Source: Rhodospirillaceae bacterium (lineage in GTDB: Bacteria > Pseudomonadota > Alphaproteobacteria > Rhodospirillales > Casp-alpha2). From it: 64,000 nucleotides of DNA. Both the position numbers and the translations under genes were made by a program. Positions 8,553-17,337 of the stretch are shown here, piece by piece. The notes under the pieces were generated by a model. It was not told where the DNA came from, ran no database searches, and worked only from the letters and a program-made list of their open reading frames with translations. The number at the start of each line of letters is the position of its first letter. The first letter of the stretch is position 1. The DNA is taken from the NCBI GenBank assembly GCA_002706405.1, contig PALN01000084.1, forward strand, positions 25,136-89,135, in the 5' to 3' direction.

Positions 8553-8582
8553 AAAACGGCCCCATGCTGGTGCATGGAGCCG
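8553..8582 (-). terminator. Rho-independent terminator for the MFS gene
   Basis: Read on the minus strand, a GC-rich stem of ten pairs with one internal mismatch (CGGC-CCATGC arms, four-base ACCA loop) is followed by TTTT. It sits between the convergent exonuclease and MFS genes, just past the MFS stop codon, and may also slow plus-strand transcripts. Confidence 0.6.
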
Positions 8583-8607
8583 CTCCGCGCCTACGGTATG
8601 TGTGGGG

Positions 8608-9927
8608 TCATTCCGCGGGCTGAGCTGCATTTTCGGCCTGTTGCGTCAAGTGATCGCGGGCCGGCAGGAAGAAGGTGACGCAGCATTCGAACACAGCCAG
8701 CGCCCCCAACACGAGGAAGACCATGGTAAAGCCGCCAACCACCGAGTGCAGCCACCCGGTCAGCGGCAACGCCGCGGCACCAACCAGCAATCCGACCAGG
8801 TATTTCAGCGCAAACACGCGCGAACGGATTTCCTTGGACGTAAACCGCGCGATGATGGTGTCGTGGATCGGGATGATGGAGAAGACGATGAACATCATCG
8901 CCGTGGCCGCACCGAGCAGGCCTTCGTTATAGGCATAAGCGACCAGGAAAATCAGCGGTGCCTGCAGCGCGACGGCGATAATGTAAATCGGTTTCAGACG
9001 GTATTTGTCCAGCAGATGCCCCATCATGACCTGGGCCATGGAGGCAACGACAAACACGCCAAAACCCCAGAATCCCGCCTGTGACACGTTTCCAGCAAGG
9101 TCGCCCAACCGTTCGGTGAACAGCTTCGGAAGAGAGTTTGTCGTCGAGTTGAAAATGAGCATGCCGGGTGCCGACGCCAACAGCACGACGAAGATCGCGC
9201 GTTTGACCTGTTCCGGCGTCGCGCCGATGAACTTGTCTTTCTTGGCGAGCGGATGGGGCTCCGGTGCGTTCCGGGAAAACACCAGATAGGCCAGGCCGAC
9301 AAGGATCGAGATCACGCCCGGCACGATGAAGGCGGCCCGCCAACCATAGAGGTCGGTCAGAAAGCCGGAAACCACGGCGGCACAGGCCACGCCGAAATTG
9401 CCCCACACGCCGTTGATGCCCAACTCCCGGCCAAGCGATTTGGCGTTCTCCGCGACCATGGAGATACCGACCGGATGATAGATGGCGGCGAAAATGCCGA
9501 TGACAAGCAAGCCTCCCGCGACCTGATACGGTCCGTTGGCAAACCCGGTCATGACCGATGCCGTGCCGATGCCGATGAAGAACACGGTCATCATGCCGTG
9601 CTTGGACCATTTGTCACCCAGCCATCCCGCGGGAAGAGAGAACGCCCCGAAGGCGACGAAACTCGCGGTCGAGAGCGCCAGGAGAAACCCGTACGACCCC
9701 TTTTCGGTCAATCCGTCGGCCCATTCGACGACCGCGTTCGTCGCCCCGCCCTCAAACGGCAGTGCGCCAACCAACTCTTTGATGGCCTGTGCGAACGTCA
9801 GCTGAAAGGCCGGATCCAGGGACATGCTCACGACGGCCGTCGCGTAGATGAGAAGGAATAAATGATCGAGCAGATGGCCGATATTCAGGAACAGGAACTG
9901 GACGCCGTGGCGGTCGTTGTAGGACAT
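8608..9927 (-). CDS. MFS transporter, fosmidomycin-resistance (Fsr)-like
   Basis: A 439-residue major facilitator with about twelve hydrophobic segments. The loop after TM2 (AGWLGDKWSKHGMM) is a diverged MFS motif A, and the IYHPVGISMVAE segment is characteristic of Fsr-like efflux proteins. Drug or metabolite export from the inner membrane is the likely role; the substrate is not visible. The start is set at the ATG at 9927, preceded by GAGGAA; an in-frame start 13 codons upstream lacks a comparable site. An AraC-family gene is divergent 152 bases away and is a natural candidate regulator. Confidence 0.8.
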   Translation of the reverse strand: MSYNDRHGVQFLFLNIGHLLDHLFLLIYATAVVSMSLDPAFQLTFAQAIKELVGALPFEGGATNAVVEWADGLTEKGSYGFLLALSTASFVAFGAFSLPAGWLGDKWSKHGMMTVFFIGIGTASVMTGFANGPYQVAGGLLVIGIFAAIYHPVGISMVAENAKSLGRELGINGVWGNFGVACAAVVSGFLTDLYGWRAAFIVPGVISILVGLAYLVFSRNAPEPHPLAKKDKFIGATPEQVKRAIFVVLLASAPGMLIFNSTTNSLPKLFTERLGDLAGNVSQAGFWGFGVFVVASMAQVMMGHLLDKYRLKPIYIIAVALQAPLIFLVAYAYNEGLLGAATAMMFIVFSIIPIHDTIIARFTSKEIRSRVFALKYLVGLLVGAAALPLTGWLHSVVGGFTMVFLVLGALAVFECCVTFFLPARDHLTQQAENAAQPAE

Positions 9928-10079
9928 GGTCGTTTCCTCGTCTTCCCGGTAAGGCTTTATGCCCATCCGGTTTTTTGGTCTGGTCGTAGTCGTCGTCTAG
10001 GATAGATGCACGAACCAGCCTCGACAGTCTTTCCGCATTCTGTCAATTTATATCGCGAAACGGACAATCGAGACCCCGC

Positions 10080-10877
10080 ATGGACGGCCCCCTTCGCGAA
10101 CAAACCCATCAGGACAACATCGACCGGGTCCAAGCCCTGCAGGCCGTGCCGCGCCCCGTGGTCGCCGCCGCCACCGACTATCCGGCGGGTCAGGCGACCC
10201 GCTGGCATTCCCATCCCCGCGCCCAATTGGTCTATGGAATCTCCGGCGTCATGGCCGTGACGACCGAGGCCGGCGTTTGGGTCGTGCCGCCGGAACGCGC
10301 CGTCTGGGTGCCGGGCGGCATGGCGCACCGGGTCGATTTCCCGACCGACGTCAAGATGCGCAGCCTGTGGGTCAGCCCGGAAGCCGCCGGCAATCTGCCG
10401 CAAACCTGCAGCGTCGTCACCGTGTCGCCGTTGCTGCGCGAACTGATCCGCACCGCCGTCGCCATCCCCGCCGAATACGATACCGACGGCCCGGACGGCC
10501 GCCTGATGGCGGTGATCCTCGACCAGTTGCAGGTCCTCGATCAGGCACCTCTGCACTTGCCCTGGCCCGAAGATCCACGCCTGCGCCGCATCGCCGAAGC
10601 CCTGATCAATGACCCGGCGCTGGATACGAACCTCGACGCCCTGGCCAAATCGGCGGGCGCCAGCGCCCGCACGCTGGCGCGATTGTTCGTCAAGGATACG
10701 GGCATGACCTTCGGCGCCTGGCGGCAACAGGCTCGGCTGCTCAAGGCACTCGAACTGCTCGCCGCCGGCCAACCGGTGACGGCGACCGCCCTCGACCTCG
10801 GCTACGACAGCCCGTCCGCCTTCATCGCCATGTTCAAGAAGGCCCTGGGCGTGTCGCCGGGGCGGTATTTCCGCTAG
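10080..10877 (+). CDS. AraC-family transcriptional regulator with cupin sensor
   Basis: A 265-residue regulator. The N-terminal half is a cupin-type ligand-binding domain (HSHPRAQLVYGISG, then VVPPERAVWVPGGMAH). The C-terminal half holds the double helix-turn-helix, with LDALAKSAGASARTLAR as the first and the typical AraC ending ALDLGYDSPSAF...LGVSPGRYFR as the second. It is divergent from the MFS gene and probably controls it. The 152-base intergenic region contains a GACAG(12)CTGTC inverted repeat at 10023-10044 that could be a binding site, but AraC sites are usually direct repeats, so this is only suggestive. The ribosome site before ATG 10080 is weak. Confidence 0.85.
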   Translation: MDGPLREQTHQDNIDRVQALQAVPRPVVAAATDYPAGQATRWHSHPRAQLVYGISGVMAVTTEAGVWVVPPERAVWVPGGMAHRVDFPTDVKMRSLWVSPEAAGNLPQTCSVVTVSPLLRELIRTAVAIPAEYDTDGPDGRLMAVILDQLQVLDQAPLHLPWPEDPRLRRIAEALINDPALDTNLDALAKSAGASARTLARLFVKDTGMTFGAWRQQARLLKALELLAAGQPVTATALDLGYDSPSAFIAMFKKALGVSPGRYFR

Positions 10878-10893
10878 ACCTGTCCGCCCGCCC

Positions 10894-11652
10894 CTACATC
10901 AACAGCGGCCGCAGCCCATCCCAGGTCAGCTTGATCCCGGTGAAGAACAGCAGCACATAGCACACGCCGAAGAACACCTTATCCGACAGGCGGGTCTGAC
11001 CCCACAGGCCGATGCGCATGCCGATGGGCACCAGCGGCACCAGGACCAGCGCGGTCCAAAGAACTTCCGGCGTAAACTGCCCCAATTCCCAATAGGCCGG
11101 AAACTTCATCAGGTTCACGGCCCAGAAGAAGATCGCGAAGGTCCCCACAAAGGGCCGTTTGGCCAACCCGCGCGGCAGCAGGTAGACCTGCACCGGCGGC
11201 GAGCCGGCATGGGCGAAGAAACTGGTGAAGCCGCCGCACATGCCCCAGAACACGCCGCGCACGCCCGGCTGCCGGGCGCCGTCGGGTTTGGGCCTGAACG
11301 GCAACCAATGATCGAGGGTGAACACGATGGCGATCAGGCCGACCATCAGGCGCGTGCCTTCCTCCGTCATGAACTGAAATCCGGCCCAGCCGGCCGCGGT
11401 GCCGAGCACGGCCCCCGGCAGAAGGAACTTGAGGTCGGGGCCGCTGAAATCCTTGCGGTAGACCCAGATGTTGATGAAGTCGATGGACATCAGCACCGGC
11501 AGCATGATCGCTGCCGCCATGGGCACGGGCACGATCAGCGACATCATGGGCACGGCGATCAACGCCAGGCCCGAGCCGAACCCGCCCTTGGAAATGCCCG
11601 CGATCAAAACCGCCGGCACGGCGAGGAAATAGAACAGGGGATCTGTGATCAT
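10894..11652 (-). CDS. TauE/SafE-family sulfite-exporter-like permease
   Basis: A membrane protein of 252 residues with about eight hydrophobic segments and the family start IAGISKGGFGSGLALIAVP, plus the matching second-half repeat GGFTSFFAHAGSPPVQVYL. The family exports or imports sulfite, sulfoacetate and related anions, but many members are uncharacterised. The ATG at 11652 lies one base after the TGA of the upstream MFS gene, so translation is probably coupled; an in-frame ATG at 11670 is an alternative start. It converges with the AraC gene across 16 bases. Confidence 0.85.
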   Translation of the reverse strand: MITDPLFYFLAVPAVLIAGISKGGFGSGLALIAVPMMSLIVPVPMAAAIMLPVLMSIDFINIWVYRKDFSGPDLKFLLPGAVLGTAAGWAGFQFMTEEGTRLMVGLIAIVFTLDHWLPFRPKPDGARQPGVRGVFWGMCGGFTSFFAHAGSPPVQVYLLPRGLAKRPFVGTFAIFFWAVNLMKFPAYWELGQFTPEVLWTALVLVPLVPIGMRIGLWGQTRLSDKVFFGVCYVLLFFTGIKLTWDGLRPLLM

Positions 11653-11653
11653 G

Positions 11654-13198
11654 TCAGGGAGCGGGTCCATCGGGGGTGAAGGGAGCAGGCGGCGCGGCGG
11701 CGGATTTGCGGCGGCGCAGGCGCACCTTGCGGAACAACAGTTCCACGGGATAGGTCGCCGCCGACCGCAGGCCGGCGACGGAGGTCAGGTTACGCATGCC
11801 CTGGCGGGCCGTCGCCATAAGCTCTTCCAGAACGATGTCCTCCTCGACCTCGCCGACCTCTTTGACCTGACGCAGGCGGTTGAGCGACAGAAAGCCCAGG
11901 ACCGCCGCCAGGCCGAAGAAGAAATCCCAATGGCGCAGGTTGATGGCCTGGAACACATGGCGGGTTTCCGGTTCGGTCCAGCGCAGGATCAGGGTCAGTT
12001 CACGGTCCGTGAACCAGTCGGCGAACAGGCCGCCGATGATCGGCGCCGTGCCGGCGCAGATCGCGGTGATGAGGGACGAGACGGACAGATAGCTCGCCGC
12101 CGCCCCGCGGGGCGCCAGCTTCAACCCCATGTTGCCGGACGCCAGGGTCACCCCGGCCGTCGAAACGCCGGTCAGGATATGAATGACGACCAGCAGCGGA
12201 ATGGTCAGGACATGCTTTTCCGGCAGGGTCGTGAAGGTCCAAAGAAAGATCGACAGCACGAACAACGGCGCCGCAACGGTCAGCACCCCCTTGTTGGAGA
12301 CCCGGTCGGCGATCCGCCCCCAGGTCTTGATCACCGCGATGTTGGCCGCCTGGCTGATGATCAGCAGCATCGTCACCATGGTGACGCTGAGACCCAGGCG
12401 CTTGTACAGGTAGACCGTGAAGAAGGGGGCCGCCAGATTGATGGCGAAATTCCAGGATCCCAGGAAGATCACCAGATTGCGGAAATTGACGTCCTTCAAG
12501 GGCTGGGCCAGGCGTTCGGTCAGCGGCAGGTGCCGTTCCGCCGGCGGCATGGCCGGTTCCGGAATGCGGCACATGCAATAGACGCTGACGCAGCCGGCCA
12601 GGAAGGCCAGAACCAGCAGGATCGAATATCCATAGGCCTCGCGGTGCGGCAGCAGGCGGCTCCATTCATCGACGAACACACCGGCTAGCAGGCTGACCGC
12701 CATGCCCATCCCGGTCATCCACATCAGGCGGTTGGCGAACACCGCGCCCATGCGGTGTTCCGGCACCAGATCGCGGATCCAGGAATTGAACGAGCAGCCG
12801 ACAAAGGCCCCCAGGCTGTAGCGCAGCGTGAGACCGAGCAGCAGCAGGAACAAACCGACCTCTTTCGAAGGCACCAGAACCGCCGCCGCCATGACCAGCA
12901 GCATGGGCCGGCTGGCGGCCCCGAAGACGACGGCCAGGAAGCGCCGCCGGCGCACCTTCTCTACCACCTGGACGGCCGGCAGAAGGGCCAGTTGCCCCAG
13001 GTTCGGCAAGGCCGCAAGCAAGCCGATGGCAAGGTTCGATGCGTCGAGATACAGCGCATAGGCGACCAGGATCGGCCCCAGTGCCAGGGTCTCCATCCCC
13101 TGGGCCCAGACACCGTTGTGGACCAGCCATTTCAGCCCGGTTTCAACCTCGTCCTCGCTCAGGGATTGGGACGGCGCCAGGCGCTCGGAAATGGACAT
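11654..13198 (-). CDS. MFS transporter of unknown substrate
   Basis: A 514-residue major facilitator. The first residues (ISERLAPSQSLSEDEVETG) form an acidic cytoplasmic head, followed by about twelve membrane segments. After TM2 there is a basic VEKVRRRRFL loop in the motif A position. The C-terminal 80 residues are polar, with a basic cluster KVRLRRRKS. The substrate is not recognisable. The next gene on the strand, the TauE/SafE permease, starts one base after its stop codon, so the two are translationally coupled and may serve the same export task. The ArsC-like gene ends 12 bases upstream. Confidence 0.75.
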   Translation of the reverse strand: MSISERLAPSQSLSEDEVETGLKWLVHNGVWAQGMETLALGPILVAYALYLDASNLAIGLLAALPNLGQLALLPAVQVVEKVRRRRFLAVVFGAASRPMLLVMAAAVLVPSKEVGLFLLLLGLTLRYSLGAFVGCSFNSWIRDLVPEHRMGAVFANRLMWMTGMGMAVSLLAGVFVDEWSRLLPHREAYGYSILLVLAFLAGCVSVYCMCRIPEPAMPPAERHLPLTERLAQPLKDVNFRNLVIFLGSWNFAINLAAPFFTVYLYKRLGLSVTMVTMLLIISQAANIAVIKTWGRIADRVSNKGVLTVAAPLFVLSIFLWTFTTLPEKHVLTIPLLVVIHILTGVSTAGVTLASGNMGLKLAPRGAAASYLSVSSLITAICAGTAPIIGGLFADWFTDRELTLILRWTEPETRHVFQAINLRHWDFFFGLAAVLGFLSLNRLRQVKEVGEVEEDIVLEELMATARQGMRNLTSVAGLRSAATYPVELLFRKVRLRRRKSAAAPPAPFTPDGPAP

Positions 13199-13209
13199 GG
13201 CCCGGCCGA

Positions 13210-13575
13210 TCAGGCCTCAAACTTTTGGGTCTGAGCCTTGAGCGCAGCCTTCTGGGCATCGCGAAAGCCGACGACGACTTCATCGTCGAACAGGAACACC
13301 GGCCGCTTGATGAGGGTCGGATGGGCCGCCAGAAGCGCCTTGGCCTTGGCGGCGTCGAGGCCGTCCTTATCGGCGTCGGGCAGCCCGCGCCAAGTGGTCG
13401 ACGATTTGTTGACCAGAACTTCCCAGCCCACGGCATCGATCCAACGCGCCAGTTCGGCGGCCGGAACGCCGTCGGCGCGAACATCCTTTACCTGATGGGC
13501 GATGCCTTCATCGGCCAGCCACTTCAGCGCCTTCTTGCAGGTGTCGCAGGTCTTCAGGCCCCAGACGGTCAGCAT
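13210..13575 (-). CDS. ArsC/Spx-family thioredoxin-fold protein
   Basis: A 121-residue protein of the arsenate reductase-like (ArsC/YffB/Spx) family. The active-site stretch is GLKTCDTCKKA with C10 and C13, a CxxC rather than the single Cys of classical ArsC. The RPVFLFDD segment matches the family's RPxL/RP-V region that positions the substrate. True arsenate reduction is therefore uncertain; YffB-like members have glutathione-dependent thiol reductase features. It leads a probable minus-strand transcript with the MFS and TauE genes. The yaaA gene is divergent. Confidence 0.75.
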   Translation of the reverse strand: MLTVWGLKTCDTCKKALKWLADEGIAHQVKDVRADGVPAAELARWIDAVGWEVLVNKSSTTWRGLPDADKDGLDAAKAKALLAAHPTLIKRPVFLFDDEVVVGFRDAQKAALKAQTQKFEA

Positions 13576-13601
13576 GACCCCTCCCCTTTTGTGGTTCGCC
13601 G

Positions 13602-13630
13602 TTTACGATACGGGCACAAGTCCCTATATG
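13602..13630 (+). promoter_or_regulatory. Candidate yaaA promoter
   Basis: TTTACG (13602-13607) and TATATG (13625-13630) are separated by 17 bases in the 116-base divergent gap, ending about 60 bases before the yaaA start. The match to sigma-70-type boxes is moderate. I do not see a clear OxyR site. Confidence 0.3.
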
Positions 13631-13691
13631 TCATCGGCATTGAATTTTGCCAAGCCGCCCAACACGTTTCACAGAGCAGAGGCACCCCGAC

Positions 13692-14480
13692 ATGCTGGCC
13701 CTGATCTCCCCCGCCAAGAAGCTGGATTTCGAATCCGACCCGACCCTGGACAATCATACCCAGCCCGATTTCCTCGCCAAGTCGACGAAACTGGTCCAGG
13801 CCGCGCGCAAGCTGTCGCGCCAGGACCTGCGCAATCTGATGGGCATCAGCGAGACGCTGGCCGACCAGAACTTCCAACGCTTCAAGGATTTCAAACCGCC
13901 CTTCGACCTGACCAACGCCAAGCAGGCGGCCATGGTGTTCAATGGCGACACCTATGTCGGCCTGAAGGCACGGGAGATGTCCAAGGCTGATCTGACCTAC
14001 GCCCAGGACCATCTGCGCATCCTGTCGGGGCTTTACGGCCTGCTGCGGCCCCTCGACCTGATCCAGCCCTACCGCCTGGAAATGGGCCTGAAGTTTGCCA
14101 ACCCGGGCGGCGAGAATTTGTATCAGTTCTGGAACGGCACCCTGACCGAAGCCGTCGACAAGGCCGTCACCGGCCACAAGGACCCGACAATCGTCAACCT
14201 GGCGTCCAACGAATATTTCAAGGCCATCGACCTCAAGTCCCTGAACGCCCCGGTGATCACGCCCGTGTTCAAGGAAGTCAATCAGGGGCAGGCCCGGGTG
14301 CTCGGCATGTTCGCCAAACAGGCCCGCGGCATGATGGCGCGCTACATGATCGTCAACCGCATCGAAACCGCCGATGGACTTAAAAAATTCACGGATGGCG
14401 GCTATCGTTTCCAGGCGGATCAGAGCGACGACAAGACCTGGGTATTCACCCGCAAACAGCCGCCCAAGGTGACGAAATAG
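13692..14480 (+). CDS. yaaA: Peroxide stress protein YaaA
   Basis: A 262-residue DUF328 protein. The start LALISPAKKLDFE is diagnostic, as are FNGDTYVGLKA, LSGLYGLLRPLDLIQPYRLEMG and the final YMIVNRIET...FTDGGYRF block. In E. coli YaaA lowers free iron and protects DNA during hydrogen peroxide stress; the fold binds DNA. The length is normal. The ATG at 13692 is chosen because it gives the conserved N-terminus; a frame open to 13647 adds 15 unconserved residues. It is a single-gene unit, with the next plus-strand gene 161 bases on. Confidence 0.92.
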   Translation: MLALISPAKKLDFESDPTLDNHTQPDFLAKSTKLVQAARKLSRQDLRNLMGISETLADQNFQRFKDFKPPFDLTNAKQAAMVFNGDTYVGLKAREMSKADLTYAQDHLRILSGLYGLLRPLDLIQPYRLEMGLKFANPGGENLYQFWNGTLTEAVDKAVTGHKDPTIVNLASNEYFKAIDLKSLNAPVITPVFKEVNQGQARVLGMFAKQARGMMARYMIVNRIETADGLKKFTDGGYRFQADQSDDKTWVFTRKQPPKVTK

Positions 14481-14641
14481 GCTTGGTGCCAACCCCGGCG
14501 GCGCGCTACCATTTCCGATCCTCGGGCATACGGCAGACGCCCGGCATCATCAGGCGGAAGTCCCGTCCAAGCTCTGCCCTGACGTAGGCCCGACCCGGCG
14601 CCAATCGGTTCCAGGCCGCCGCTTCACGAAAGGGTTCCGAA

Positions 14642-15964
14642 ATGGACGCAGACACCGCCGGCACCGCGCCGCAACCCGCCACTGCAAGCCCGCCCGCCGT
14701 CGGCTTTGCCGAGGCCGCACGCTATTGGCTTTACCTGGGCTTCATTTCCTTCGGCGGCCCGGCCGGTCAGATTTCGATCATGCAGACCGACTGCGTCGAC
14801 AAGAAACGCTGGATCGACCAGCAGGCGTTCCTGCGCGGCCTCAACTATTCCATGCTGCTGCCGGGCCCGGAGGCACAGCAGTTGGCCGCCTATATCGGCT
14901 GGCGCCTGCACGGCATTTGGGGAGCGGTGACCGCCGGCACGCTGTTCTTCCTGCCCGGCGCCATTCTGATGATGGCCCTGGCCTGGGTCGCCGCCGCCCA
15001 TGGCGACAACACTTGGGTCATCAAGGTGTTCAACGGCATCAAGCCCGCCGTCATCGGCATCATCGTGTTCGCCGTGTGGCGGATCGGCAAGAAGACCTGC
15101 AATTCCATTCCCGCCGTGACCTTGGCGGCGGCGGCCTTCGCGGCGTTGTATTTCGCCCATGTCCCCTTCCCGCTGATCATCCTGGCCGCCGGCATCCTGG
15201 GCGCCATGATCCCGGCCCTGGGCCGGGTCGGCGGCCATGGGTCCGGCGGCGACGGGAGCCAGACGGACAGCCATCACATGCAGCGCCCGCCGGGCAATCC
15301 GTGGATCCGGCTGGCCAAGATTTCGCTGGTGTTCCTGGTGCTGCTCGCCCTGCCGGTCGTGGCCCTGGTGGCGTTGGCCGGCCCGGCGCCCTTCGTGGCC
15401 GTGGCCAAGCTGTTCACCACGGCGGCCTTCGTGACCTTCGGCGGGGCCTATGCGGTGCTGCCCTATATCACCGATGCGGCCGTCAACACCCATGGCTGGA
15501 TCGCGCCGGGCGACATGCTGAACGGCCTCGCCCTGGCGGAAACCACGCCGGGGCCGCTGGTCCTGGTCAACACCTATGTCGGCTTTTTCGCCGGATGGAA
15601 CGGGGCCGGGGCGGCGCATCTGTCGCAGGTCGCCGCCGCGCTGCTGGCGGCGGCGCTGACGACCTATGTCACCTATCTGCCGTCGTTCTACTTCATCATT
15701 GCCGGGGCCCCCTATGTGGACGCCCTGCAAAAGAACGAACACGCCCGGCGGGCGCTGTCCGGCATCACCACGGCCGTGGTCGGCGTGATCTTCAACCTGG
15801 CGGTGTTTTTGGGAGAATCCGTTCTGATCACGGCGTCGGGCAGCATCGATTGGACCGCCGCCGCCGTCGCCACCGGCGCCCTGGCCCTGCTGCTGTCCGG
15901 CAAGGTGCCGATCCCGGCCCTGGTCGGCATCGGCGCCGTGCTGGGGGCGAGCGGGATCGTTTAA
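14642..15964 (+). CDS. chrA: Chromate transporter ChrA, two-domain
   Basis: A 440-residue inner-membrane protein with two CHR domains. The first starts at about residue 25 with YLGFISFGGPAGQISIMQ and LPGPEAQQLAAYIGWRLHG. The second begins near residue 245 with LFTTAAFVTFGGAYAVLPYI and ETTPGPLVLVNTYVGF. The FGGP and PGP motifs are the family signature. The protein exports chromate through the membrane potential. Between the halves is a His/Ser-rich polar linker (around GSQTDSHHMQRPPG). It is flanked by gaps of over 100 bases, so it is likely monocistronic. No ChrB regulator is in the window. Confidence 0.9.
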   Translation: MDADTAGTAPQPATASPPAVGFAEAARYWLYLGFISFGGPAGQISIMQTDCVDKKRWIDQQAFLRGLNYSMLLPGPEAQQLAAYIGWRLHGIWGAVTAGTLFFLPGAILMMALAWVAAAHGDNTWVIKVFNGIKPAVIGIIVFAVWRIGKKTCNSIPAVTLAAAAFAALYFAHVPFPLIILAAGILGAMIPALGRVGGHGSGGDGSQTDSHHMQRPPGNPWIRLAKISLVFLVLLALPVVALVALAGPAPFVAVAKLFTTAAFVTFGGAYAVLPYITDAAVNTHGWIAPGDMLNGLALAETTPGPLVLVNTYVGFFAGWNGAGAAHLSQVAAALLAAALTTYVTYLPSFYFIIAGAPYVDALQKNEHARRALSGITTAVVGVIFNLAVFLGESVLITASGSIDWTAAAVATGALALLLSGKVPIPALVGIGAVLGASGIV

Positions 15965-16073
15965 GCCCCGCCCGTCACCACCGCCCGCCATACAGGGCCG
16001 TTGCCCGCACGGCGATCCGGCGCTATCAAATGCGCATTCCCGGACCGGGATGAATACCAAGAGAGGATTTTCC

Positions 16074-17198
16074 ATGCCGCAACCCGCACCCGCGCGCATC
16101 GGCGACGCCGCCGAGGATATCGATACGCCGGCCCTGCTGATCGAACTGGACGCGTTCGAACGCAACCTGCGGAAAATGGCCGATTTCGCCAAGGAGGCCG
16201 GTGTCCGCCTGCGCCCCCATTCCAAGACCCACAAATCGGCCCATATTTCACGTCTGCAGATGGAATTGGGCGCGGTCGGCGTGTGCTGCCAGAAGGTCTC
16301 CGAGGCCGAGGCCCTGGTCCAGTCCGGCATCAACGACGTGCTGATTTCCAACCAGGTGGTGGGGCGGCACAAGCTCAACCGCCTGTCGGCCCTGGCCCGT
16401 CACGCCAAGGTCGCCGTCTGTGCCGACGACGCGGACAACGTGGCGGATCTGAACGCCGCTGCCGGCCAGGTCGGCGTGATCATGGACGTGCTGGTGGAAA
16501 TCGACGTCGGCGCCGGGCGCTGCGGCGTGGCCCCGGGCGAAGCGGCGGTGGCCCTGGCCAAGGAGATTGACCGGTCTCGCAACCTGCGGTTCGCCGGATT
16601 ACAGGCCTATCAGGGATCGGCCCAGCACATCCGCGATTTCGCCGAACGCAAGATGGCCATCAACGCGGCCCAGGTCCTGACCAAGAAGACGGTCGAACAA
16701 TTGGCCGAGGCCGGGCTGGAATGCGACACGGTCGGCGGCGCCGGCACCGGGACCTACGAATTCCACACGAAATCAAAGGTTTGGAACGAGCTGCAATGCG
16801 GGTCCTACGTGTTCATGGATGCAGACTACGGCCAGAACCGCATGGCCGACGGCAAGCCGTTCCAGGCCTTCGAAAATTCCCTGTTCGTGCTGGCCACGGT
16901 GATGTCGAAAACCAGCGACGATTTTTGCGTCGTCGATGCCGGACACAAGGCGCTCGGCAACGACCAGGGTTTTCCCCTGGTGTCCGAGCTGGAAGAAGTC
17001 ACCTATTCGAAACCGTCGGACGAACACGGGCGGCTGGACCTGAGCGAGACCCGACAGGCGCTCAAGTTGGGCGACAAGGTGCGGCTGATCCCCGGGCACT
17101 GCGATCCGACCGTGAACCTTTATGACTGGTACGTGGGCGTGCGCAACGGCCGGGTCGAAGCGCTTTGGCAGGTCACCGCCCGCGGGGCCCTGACCTGA
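16074..17198 (+). CDS. PLP-dependent D-threonine aldolase / D-serine dehydratase-like enzyme
   Basis: A 374-residue fold-type III PLP enzyme of the DSD1/D-threonine aldolase family. The N-terminal alanine-racemase-like barrel contains DTPALLIELDAFERNL and the PLP-lysine stretch RPHSKTHKS. The C-terminal domain carries VDAGHKALG and PGHCDPTVNLYD. In that last motif, His and Asp two residues apart are the metal ligands expected of D-threonine aldolases, whereas D-serine dehydratases have His and Cys. Cleavage of D-threonine-type beta-hydroxy amino acids is the better guess. The ATG at 16074 has GAGAGGA upstream. Together with the D-aminoacylase at 19186 it hints at D-amino-acid catabolism. Confidence 0.85.
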   Translation: MPQPAPARIGDAAEDIDTPALLIELDAFERNLRKMADFAKEAGVRLRPHSKTHKSAHISRLQMELGAVGVCCQKVSEAEALVQSGINDVLISNQVVGRHKLNRLSALARHAKVAVCADDADNVADLNAAAGQVGVIMDVLVEIDVGAGRCGVAPGEAAVALAKEIDRSRNLRFAGLQAYQGSAQHIRDFAERKMAINAAQVLTKKTVEQLAEAGLECDTVGGAGTGTYEFHTKSKVWNELQCGSYVFMDADYGQNRMADGKPFQAFENSLFVLATVMSKTSDDFCVVDAGHKALGNDQGFPLVSELEEVTYSKPSDEHGRLDLSETRQALKLGDKVRLIPGHCDPTVNLYDWYVGVRNGRVEALWQVTARGALT

Positions 17199-17271
17199 CG
17201 GGACCGGCGATCGGAAATCTTGGACCGCCCACCCTGCTTGCGCCTAAGATGCTCCCATGGGCACGGAGGGG

Positions 17272-17297
17272 AACGCGGCGGCCCATACAGCCGCGTT
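17272..17297 (+). other. Perfect 8-base inverted repeat upstream of the AsmA-like gene
   Basis: AACGCGGC and GCCGCGTT are separated by ten bases, 40 bases before the next start codon. No T-run follows, so it is not a standard terminator. It may be a leader hairpin or chance in GC-rich DNA. Confidence 0.3.
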
Positions 17298-17337
17298 AAG
17301 AAAACACGACCTCGGCAAAATCAAAGGAAAGTTTGTC

